Shown here: positions 56,758 through 64,000 of the stretch, piece after piece | Position numbering within the stretch: the stretch's first letter is position 1 | How the letters are laid out: every line of letters starts with the position of its first letter | DNA from: Chlorops oryzae | Taxonomy: Eukaryota > Arthropoda > Insecta > Diptera > Chloropidae | Length of the DNA: 64,000 bases | Assembly: GCA_020466095.1 (NCBI GenBank) | Contig: CM035806.1 | Coordinates: 61,454,229-61,518,228 of the forward strand | Direction of reading: 5' to 3' | Notes under the pieces: generated by a model | Told to the model about the DNA's origin: nothing | Database searches by the model: none | The model's input: the letters and a program-made list of their open reading frames with translations, nothing else | Position numbers and translations under genes: made by a program

Positions 56758-58165
56758 TGGATAAAAACGATATTCGTTTATCGATTAAAGATTAGTTCTT
56801 GCGTACAAAAACCGCAAAGGAAAACCGCAAAGAAACATCTTGAGCAATGTTATGGCACATGCTCTAGCGAATGCAACTGTAAGTTATTGGCTTGCATTAA
56901 GAAAGTGCCACGAACGGGAAGGCCAAATTATGTGACCACTGCACAGTGGTTTAAAATCCAGTTTTTGAGGACTTTAATCAAAATTTCGACCATTTCATTT
57001 CGCAAAACCGAAAATGCCATTTGATAACCAAAAGTTCCATTAAGTTAAACTTGAATAAAAAGTTGCCCGGTGGAAATCAGGTTTTAGGCGAACAGCTGAC
57101 AAAGGCATTGTTTTGAATTCTCTGTTTGTGAATGAAGTTTGATTTAGTGAAAGAATACTTAAAGTTTAAAAGCCGTAAAAAGAGAACAAACGTAAAAGAA
57201 GTTCGTGGGCTAAAATTCTTTTTAATGCCTGAACTTCTGTCCCTGTCAATGAAATCCAGTTTTCGTGAGGGAGGAAATCAAAAAAATAACAAATTAATTT
57301 AAAAAAATTTGTTTTAATAACAAAACAAAAAAAAAAAAACTCTAGTCGAATTGAAAAAAATCAAATATCACCAAAGCTCTTTAAGCAAAATGTGGATAAT
57401 CTGGTTAAAAACATCAAAAAAGACGTAAAAAGAGAACAAACGTAACAGAGGTTCGTATTAAATATGGAAAATATCAATGAAGGTATGGAAATTTGAAAAA
57501 TTGTTTTAGTTTGTGGAAATAGTTGTCACAGGTGTGGTATTGCGTTGTTTAAATATGTTGTCTTTTATACACAAATTTATTAATAATTTTTGTGGTCAGA
57601 GGAGCTGATTTCACGAGGTTCCAAGGGGTTCCACAAAATATATACATATGTATGTATATTTTCTGAAAGGGGATTTTTTGTGATTTTATATGAATGTAAT
57701 ATTTCCCGCGCCCGTTCAAGTTCGCTGCTAAAATATGACTATATTTCGTTAGAGAAAGGCTAAAAAATGCCGATATTTTCAAAATTTGGGTTGAGAAAAA
57801 ACAAAATGGGCGTGAGCGATTATGATGAAACTTTCATATTTTATTAATATTACCAAGAGAAATACACGTGCGGAAATTTATTGCTCTACAAAAACTCCTT
57901 CTATTTTATTCCTCAAAAACTGGATATTAAACCACTGTGCACTGAAGGAATAAACAATAAAATCCAAAAAAAATGACCATCGAAGGATTTTCGACGTATA
58001 TTTAAATGTGTATTCAACATCATGAATGAAGCGAGATCGCTCGAAAACTATGTGACTACTACAATGTAATGTTGAGGCATGGTTAGGCAAAATTGAGATG
58101 ATTTTGATATCGAACAGTAATGGTTGATGAAACATGGATGCATCGCTATACATCTGAAACAAAAC
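56758..58165 (+). pseudogene. Mariner transposase remnant, interrupted
   Basis: It opens MDKNDIRLSIKD at 56758. Stops and frame slips follow, with readable LEQCYGTCSSECNCK and KVPRTGRPNYVTT up to 56941. After the Transib-like insertion it resumes and shows VDETWMHRYTSETKHQ at 58123-58165, carrying the first catalytic Asp of the D,D34D triad. The C-terminal half is missing, replaced by a mini-me-like element at 58166. It belongs to a different mariner subfamily from the 62.1 kb copy. Confidence 0.75.
56937..57944. mobile_element. Transib-like element inside the mariner remnant
   Basis: The body is 56942-57939 (998 bp). Inverted ends are CACAGTGGTTTAA followed by ATCCAGTTTTTGAGGA, with a 5-bp duplication CACTG at 56937-56941 and 57940-57944. 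The CACAGTG end and 5-bp target fit Transib, although CACTG is not the usual CGNCG. No transposase is visible. A direct 25-30 bp repeat GTAAAAAGAGAACAAACGTA occurs at 57175 and 57425. Confidence 0.7.
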
Positions 58166-58530
58166 ATCAACAAGTAAGAAAGCTAAAGTTGGTCAAGCCC
58201 GACTTTGATAAACCAGCGTCCCGACAATATTGATGGACCGCGTTTTGCCATTTCGTTCGCAAGTTACAAAAAATTAATGTTCGTGGGCTTAAAAGTGGGC
58301 GAAACCCACCCGTATTCCCAAAATTGTTTAATTCGACGTAGAGAACTTATGTTTCGAATTTGAAGCTTCTACGCCTTTTACTTAGAAAGTTACGAAAATG
58401 TCCATTTTTAGGTGTGGCAGTGATGGTATGTCTCCCATTTTTACTTAGAATCATATTCGGGATCAAAAATACCTGTGTGCAGCCGTTTCAAAGTAAATCG
58501 GACCACAGACGGACGAACAGACGGTATAAA
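58166..58530 (+). mobile_element. DINE/mini-me-like element, truncated
   Basis: It starts AACAAGTAAGAAAGCTAAAG and has a hairpin AAAGTTGG-tcaag-CCCGACTTT. It reaches the (GACGGACGAACAGACGG) tract at 58508-58524 and then ends GTATAAAAATC. Confidence 0.65.
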
Positions 58531-58559
58531 AATCAATAAAAACAATTGACACTATCTGA

Positions 58560-58800
58560 AGAAAGGTAAATATTGCTCAGCACCCCGGCTGGAAAATTTG
58601 CCAGATTAACAGATCTTGACTCGATTAGGCTTATCTTGGCTCTACTTTGCCGCTGGATAGATCGCCTCTATGTTGGCGATGACGTGAATAGAAATTTATA
58701 TCCTGGCGTCATCGTGGGCCTAGTTAGCGCCGCCTTTTTAGCGGCCTTCTTTGGAAAAATCTAGACAGTACCTCATTAGATTTTACTAGTTATAGCCCGT
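58560..58800. repeat. CTAG-rich segment related to 61.9 kb
   Basis: AATCTAGACAGTACC, TTTACTAGTTATAGCCCG and GGGCCTAGTTAGCGCC recall 61990-62050 (GCACTGTCTAGATTATTCTAG, TTATAGCGG). It is not otherwise classified. Confidence 0.4.
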
Positions 58801-59235
58801 ACATATGTGCATTTTTTTCTGAGAGAAATTTTGAGACAAAATCGTTTTTATAATTCTCACTTGGTTTGAATTCGTGGAAATATAAACCAAGTATTTTGCG
58901 TGTTGAACGCGGCGTTGAACGCAGACGAATTCGCGTTTTTTTTTTTTTTTAACTCAAATCGCAATGTTTTTCCCCTTTTTATTTTGTATTTTCCATGTTT
59001 TTTCCCCCATTTGCAATAACTATCGTAAATGTGTGGCTTATCTTACATAGTTTATTTTGTTGAATATTATTAATAAAAACAAGTGCAAACAACAAAAACA
59101 ACTATTCTTAGCAAACATAATCTGTCTCCTTGTTATTGTTCCGTTGATCAAGTTTCCTAAGATTGTGCGTTATAATTAGGTGCGGGTTTTTTGGTAGGCA
59201 AAATAAAGGTTATTCTAAATCTTGAATTCATTTTT
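58801..59235. other. No supported feature
   Basis: AT-rich with a T-run at 58937-58950. Confidence 0.4.
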
Positions 59236-59240
59236 CCTCC

Positions 59241-59284
59241 GACTCGTTTCGACAAAGTAGCTTAATAGTCTTCCTCAGGGAGTC
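59241..59284 (-). ncRNA. Hammerhead-like half motif, possible Penelope-type relic
   Basis: On the minus strand, GACTC, then CCTGAGGA, AGAC, a loop, GTC, GAAAC and GAGTC. CTGAGGA fits the hammerhead box CUGANGA, and GAAA is the second conserved box, separated by a short stem. The expected upstream cleavage triplet and stem partner are not evident, and the outer GACTC/GAGTC pairing is not the hammerhead topology. Sequences of this form are known in Penelope-like elements. Activity is not claimed. Confidence 0.3.
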
Positions 59285-60300
59285 TATTTTTATTGACAAT
59301 TTTTTTTACATTTTTAAAAAAGATTTTCGATTACAATAAACAATTAATTTTGATTTTAGCTTACATCTTACATATTGTTATTCGGAGTGGTAGTCTTCTT
59401 TTTTAAGTTAACAAATAACTTATTCTTAACAAACACAAATTCTCTTCATTTTTAAATTAAATTAATTTTAATATCGCTTAGACAAAAAAAAAAATATATA
59501 TATATCGTCGCCTTGTAGGGTTTTCACCCTTATCAAGTCAATTTTCCCCGTCGTCCCTTTAAGGTCGAAAAATCACGGAAAACGAGGGAAGTCCCGCCAT
59601 CTGTCATCGCTGGTTGAACGTCAGCTTTGCACAGATGGGCGATTTCGTAACCAATGAGGTTCTACCGAGGCACGGTTGCTAGTTTTAAAATTGAACCAAT
59701 ACCCCGCTATGGGGACGTGAAAATAAAACTTTATGTTAAACAAAGTGATTGACATATGGTCAAATATTAATAAAATGTATCTTCTATTTTACTACTGAAT
59801 CTTAAATCGACTTGCTCAGATATGTCGATATTTTTATTTTCGAATTCGCCTAGCCCAAAAATGAAAAAATTACCATGGGGCTGGATTGGAAAATCTAGAT
59901 AGGTCCTAGACAGATGTGACAAGCCTGGCCCAAACTATGCAAATCTAGCTAAAATTTCCAGCCAGGACGGTATACTATTTATGGATTGAAAAAGGATAAA
60001 CCATAACCGGAAAGTATTTCCTCACTACTGCTGGTTATAAAAATGCAAAAGCAGACAGAAAGCTGGTCGGATATCAGTATTTTGTGAGGACGTAGTAAGT
60101 TTTTTTTTGCGACACCTGAGAGCTTTTTGTGGGTTTAAAAAATTTTAATTGCCTTCGGAAAAGTCGATTATGTTTGCACAACAAGTAATCTTTTGTTTGG
60201 CGGAAAAAAAATCATTCTTAGGAGATACGTGTCAATGGTTCAAAGGACTTCAGTCATTTGACCGAATGACGGACAATATTTGCGGGATCTAAGACCAATA
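59285..60300. other. No supported feature
   Basis: AT-rich; the ~59510-59730 stretch is less AT-rich but unclassified. Confidence 0.4.
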
Positions 60301-60304
60301 TAAT

Positions 60305-60392
60305 TTTCCACTCGAAAAGTAAGAACGAGTTCGAGAATGTGTTTAATCGAACCATTTCCCAGAGAATGTTCAGTACTCGGTTCTATTATACG
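60305..60392 (-). mobile_element. DINE/mini-me-like relic
   Basis: AAGTAAGAACGAGTTCGAGAATG, CGAACCATTT and TCAGTACTCGGTTCTATTA parallel 23310-23380. Confidence 0.45.
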
Positions 60393-60505
60393 AGTAAGTA
60401 AGTATTGCTATGTTCTCACTATAGGGGTTAAGTTCTTAACCCGATACTTTAACTCAAAGCGTTCATATCAGCTTTGAGCGAGTTAGGGTTTACTAACGTC
60501 AAGAT

Positions 60506-60657
60506 CCAGCCGGAAAGTGGACTACTTCTGCACTACTTCCGGAGTGGTGAAAATTCAAACTGCGGCTACTCGCATTACCATAACCCTTACTGTTAATGTA
60601 GTTTGTTGGGAGATGGCCGCTGTTTTCATTACATGCATGCGATAATGTCCGGCTTGG
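60506..60657. mobile_element. CCAGCCGG-type TIR element, short copy
   Basis: 152 bp with ends CCAGCCGGA and TCCGGCTTGG. Reverse-orientation internal-deletion relative of 4526-5331. Confidence 0.6.
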
Positions 60658-60671
60658 GAGTTTGAAATATA

Positions 60672-61331
60672 AACAAGTAAGAAAGCTAAAGTCGGTCAAG
60701 CCCGACTTTGAAATACCCAGCGTCCCGACATTATGAGCGCACTATGTTTTGCTTCTCCATTTGTGGGCGTGGCAGTTAGAGGGCAAAATAAATTATTTCC
60801 CTACACCTTTCATTCGCCTTGGTGAACCTATGTTGCGAATTTGAAGCTTCTACGCCTTTTACTTCATAAGTTACGATAAGCCCTTATTTGTGAGCTTATT
60901 TGTGGGCGTGGCTCACGGAGAGCGGCGTCAATTTTTTGCCAGGATATGTCCCTTTTCGTAGTTTACCAGTACACCAAATATCAATGGAATGTGTTGAGTG
61001 GTTCGCAAGTTACAAGCATTTTACTGAAAACACATTATATTCATTTGTGGGCGTGGCAGTGGGCGGATGTCTCCCATTTTTACTTAGGATCATACTCGGA
61101 TCCCGATATACCTGTGTGCCAAATTTCGACTTGATTGGTCCAGCCGTTTCGGAGGAGATCCGACCACGGACGGACGGACAGACGGACGGACGGACAGACG
61201 GACATGTCTAAATCGATTCAGTTTTTGATCCTGATCATTTCTATATATATATGTCTATATCTCCGGAGGTTAGTTCTCCCTGTTACAAGATTTGCACAAA
61301 ACTAATATACCCCGCTTACGCTGGGTATAAA
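60672..61331 (+). mobile_element. DINE/mini-me-like element, complete
   Basis: It starts AAACAAGTAAGAAAGCTAAAG with the hairpin AAAGTCGG-tcaag-CCCGACTTT. Three GTGGGCGTGGC boxes lie in the body and (GACGGACA) repeats at 61168-61203. The core TGATCCTGATCATTTCTATA follows, then the end ACGCTGGGTATAAAAAA. It is the best reference copy for this family in the window. Confidence 0.75.
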
Positions 61332-61372
61332 AAACGCGCAAGGTATATCTGATATACTATATCATCGAGAAA

Positions 61373-61600
61373 TTGCAAATAAAAATGGAATTTGCTTTAT
61401 TAGAAATGTTTAAAGAAGCTGAAAAAGCAAAAGGAATATTGGAAGCCATAATATTAGAAGAGCATTGCAATATCCGCAGGAACAAAAAAAGATTAATGGA
61501 GCTAATAGTGAAAGCGGCATCACAAAACGTTCCACGACCTTTGATTAAAATTTACATATCCAAATACGTGCATCCTCCCACACTCATTTTCGGCACGTGA
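61373..61600 (+). pseudogene. Small unrecognised coding-like frame
   Basis: The first in-frame ATG (61385) starts MEFALLEMFKEAEKAKG, then ILEAIILEEHCNIRRNKKR and onward to a TGA at 61598-61600, about 70 residues. Lys/Glu/Leu-rich with helix-like spacing. Inside a TIR element, it could be a leftover of a transposon protein; I recognise no domain. Confidence 0.35.
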
Positions 61601-61904
61601 AAGCTTCCTGCCGGTGTCGTATTAAATTTTTACCCGGTTTTTGTACTCGGTGTTAGCAAATGTAACTGAAAATTTCAAATGCAACTCTGCGCTAACCTCA
61701 GAGTTAAATGTTAACCCGGAGTTTATTTTCGGGTTAGATGATTTTTTTTATATGCGTTTTGACATTTGAAACCCTGGGTTTCGCCGATAACCCTAACCCG
61801 GCCTAGTGAGAACATAGCATAAGTAACAAAAGATTATCTTAAAGCGAATTTAAACTAAGTGAGAATTATAAAAAAAGTTTTGCCCCAAATTTCCTCTCTC
61901 GGTT

Positions 61905-62103
61905 CTAGCTAGGCCCTTACTAGCGCCAGGCTAAATTTTTCTTGTCGGGCTAGGCTAGAGTTTTATATCTGGGCTTTACCTAGAAAAAAACTGGCTAGGC
62001 ACTGTCTAGATTATTCTAGTTATAGCGGCGATTCTGGCTAGGCGCTAGCTAGCGCGAGGCTAGATTTACCTAGTCGGGCACTAATATGACGCTAGCTAGC
62101 TAC
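61905..62103. repeat. CTAGC/CTAGG-rich duplicated segment
   Basis: Two related halves: CTAGCTAGGCCCTTACTAGCG...GTCGGGCTAGGC and GGCTAGGCGCTAGCTAGCG...GTCGGGCACTAA. The mariner inserted at its right edge. Confidence 0.5.
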
Positions 62104-63400
62104 TAACAGGTTGGCCGATAAGTCCCCGGTCTGACACATAGATGGCGTCGCTAGTATTACATGCATATTATTTTTATATAGTGGCAACCTTCAAATGATT
62201 CGTGTCAAAATTTGACGTCTGTAAGTCAATTAGTTTGTGAGATAGAGCGTCTTTTGTGAAGCAACTTTTGTTATTGTGAAAAAAATGGAAAAAAAGGAAT
62301 TTCGTGTTTTGATAAAATACTGTTTTCTGAAGGGAAAAAATACAGTGGAAGCAAAAACTTGGCTTGATAATGAGTTTCCGGACTCTGCCCCAGGAAAATC
62401 AACAATAATTGATTGGTATGCAAAATTCAAGCGTGGTGAAATGAGCACGGAGGACGGTGAACGCAGTGGACGCCCGAAAGAGGTGGTTACCGACGAAAAC
62501 ATCAAAAAAATTCACAAATGATTTTGAATGACCGTAAAATGAAGTTGATCGAGATAGCAGAGGCCTTAAAGATATCAAAGGAACGTGTTGGTCATATCAT
62601 TCATCAATATTGGGATATGAAAAAGCTCTGTGCAAAATGGGTGCCGCGCGAGCTCGCATTTGACCAAAAACAACAACGTGTTGATGATTCTGAGCGGTGT
62701 TTGCAGCTGTTAACTCGCAATACACCCGAGTTTTTGCGTCGATATGTGACAATGGATGAAACATGGCTCTATCACTACACTCCTGAGTCCAATCGACATT
62801 CGGCTGAGTGGACAGCGATCGGTGAACCGTCTCCGAAGCGTGGAAAGACTCAAAAGTCCGCTGGCAAAGTAATGGCCTCTGTTTTTTGGGATGGGCATGG
62901 AATAATTTTTATCGATTATCTTGAGAAGGAAAAAACCATCAACAGTGACTATTATATGTCGTTATTGGAGCGTTTGAAGGTCAAAATCGCGGCAAAACGG
63001 CCCCATATGAAGAAGAAAAAAGTATTATTCCACCAAGACAACGCACCGTGCCACAAGTCATTGAGAACGATAGCAAAAATTCATGAATTAGGCTTCGAAT
63101 TGCTTCCCCCACCCACCGTATTCTCCAGATCTGGCCCCCAGCGACTTTTTCTTGTTCTCAGACCTCAAAAGGATGCTCGCAGGGAAAAAATTTGGCTGCA
63201 ATGAAGAGGTGATCGCCGTAACTGAGGCCTATTTAGGGGCAAAACCGAAGGAGTACTACCAAAATGGTATCAAAAAATTGGAAGGTCGTTATAATCGTTG
63301 TATCGCTCTTGAAGGGAACTATGTTGAATAATAAAAACGAATTTTGACAAAAAAATGTGTTTTTCTTTGTTAGACCGGGGACTTATCAGCCAACCTGTTA
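62104..63400 (+). mobile_element. Irritans-type mariner element
   Basis: The body is 62106-63398 (1293 bp). Inverted ends are ACAGGTTGGCCGATAAGTCC and its right-end counterpart with T at position 11. TA lies on each side (62104-62105, 63399-63400), the obligatory Tc1/mariner target. TIR and protein closely resemble Himar1. Confidence 0.95.
62285..63331 (+). pseudogene. Himar-like mariner transposase, two frameshifts
   Basis: It starts MEKKEFRVLIKYCFLKGKN at 62285. The frame slips by one base in an A-run at about 62517, just before MILNDRKMKLIEIAEAL. It runs to about 63110, slips back, and continues to a stop at 63329-63331. The length (about 348 codons) equals the family norm. Catalytic Asp codons of the D,D34D triad: 62755 (MDETW), 63036 (HQDNAPCH) and 63128 (SPDLAPSD, in the shifted frame). 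Cut-and-paste transposase; this copy cannot make full-length protein as read. Unless the slips are sequencing errors, it is dead but recent. Confidence 0.93.
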
Positions 63401-64000
63401 GTTTTCGCTAAGCAATTTCGAGCCGGGAGAAATTTTCAATATTTTTTTATGAAATTTGAAATTCGTGCAAGCAGACTCCCTCGAGTCAAGCCATTAAAAG
63501 GAGTGTGAATTCTAGAATTTTAAGTTCTCGCATTTGATTTTTCAATTTGCGTTCATTGCGTTGAACATAAGCTTTTCACAGTAGGTATTTAGACAGCAAT
63601 TCAAATTGTAAAATGAGAAAAAATGATATTTAAGGAGAAAAAGATTTGTTCCAACTTGTCTAGAAGGTATGAAAAGCTGTTTTTCTGCTAGCATTGAACC
63701 AAAGAAGCGGCATTGCTGCAGCCGTTACCACAGCACAGCGCAGCTATGCGCAATGAATTTCCCCAGATAAAATCATAATAATTCGATATTGGAGTTTATG
63801 TTAATTAAGCTTGTAAACGGTTTGTTGGCCAGAAGTTATTTATTGCGATTTTAATTGGTTTTCTTTCTTCATTCTGGAAGATACGTTGAAATTTCGTTTA
63901 AACTTAAGCATTTATGGGCTGACAGAATTTTTCCGTAAACAAAGAAAACGGGAGGAAATTCTTGCCATTCGGCTGTCGGCTAACGTGGCATTTGTGAGTT
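63401..64000. other. No supported feature
   Basis: AT-rich sequence to the end of the window, with no repeat structure seen. Confidence 0.4.

Larger units (their letters stand above)
60399..61825. mobile_element. TIR element with nested insertions
   Basis: The body runs from about 60405 to 61819. Ends TGCTATGTTCTCACTA are inverted, followed on both sides by GGTTA-type blocks. Flanks share TAAGTA (60399-60404 and 61820-61825). It contains the short CCAGCCGG element and a mini-me-like element. The part between 61373 and 61600 may be a remnant of its own coding region. Confidence 0.6.

Noticed and set aside
59241..59284. Complete hammerhead ribozyme
   Set aside because: Both core boxes are present but the cleavage triplet and proper three-stem topology are not.

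Overview
The window looks like non-coding, repeat-saturated DNA from a higher dipteran fly, perhaps a tephritid. The evidence is AT-rich sequence, a Himar-like irritans mariner, (GTCY)n mini-me/DINE-like elements with terminal hairpins, several tRNA-derived SINEs, RTE- and jockey-type LINE ends, and fly-style short introns in a decayed locus. No intact host gene could be recognised. The window may be intergenic or one large intron.

Region by region. 449-6670: a 6.2 kb hAT-like element (8-bp target duplication CTCTGAAG) containing a Transib-like element, a 2.1 kb hAT foldback palindrome, a 45-bp terminal-inverted-repeat (TIR) element, a CCAGCCGG-type element and a MITE with a 9-bp duplication. 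6944-7427: PIF/Harbinger-like MITE. 8159-12944: the best gene-bearing unit, a full-length Ty3/Gypsy retrotransposon with 164-bp LTRs and an ACATG duplication; its RT-RNaseH-integrase frame is intact, but there is a stop in gag and a decayed protease-RT junction. 12955-13303 (minus): unrecognised pseudogene exon. 13.5-14.0 kb: dense TTTCGTA/TACGAAA field. 14.2-17.9 kb: nested inverted-repeat material with a jockey-like LINE end (13-bp duplication). 18.2-20.7 kb: a hAT element inserted in a TAA-target TIR element. 20.9-23.05 kb: short tandem palindromic arrays bracket a decayed multi-exon coding locus on the minus strand. 23.1-30.9 kb: mini-me/DINE-like elements, one with a 101-bp satellite organised as 303-bp trimers; an RTE end; a foldback element.

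31-42 kb is mostly unannotatable AT-rich sequence with low-complexity tracts, including about 1 kb of (GAGATA)-type repeat and a 260-bp (TTAGG)n-equivalent array at a SINE tail. 43.0-45.3 kb is a clear nest: hAT and PIF/Harbinger-like elements interrupt a repeat whose uninterrupted copies lie at 45.4-46.2 and 54.0-54.8 kb. 47.4-48.4 kb: hAT-like element with GTTACC arrays. 48.6-49.3 kb: TIR element with a nested motif island. 56.8-58.2 kb: decayed mariner split by a second Transib-like element. 60.4-61.8 kb: TIR element with two nested insertions. 62.1-63.4 kb: complete-length irritans mariner with two frameshifts.

The sequences function as mobile elements rather than as a pathway. The strongest evidence is structural: matching TIRs with target duplications of the expected length, and one case with a paralogous empty site. 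Superfamily assignments rest on TIR and duplication signatures and remain inferences where no transposase is visible.
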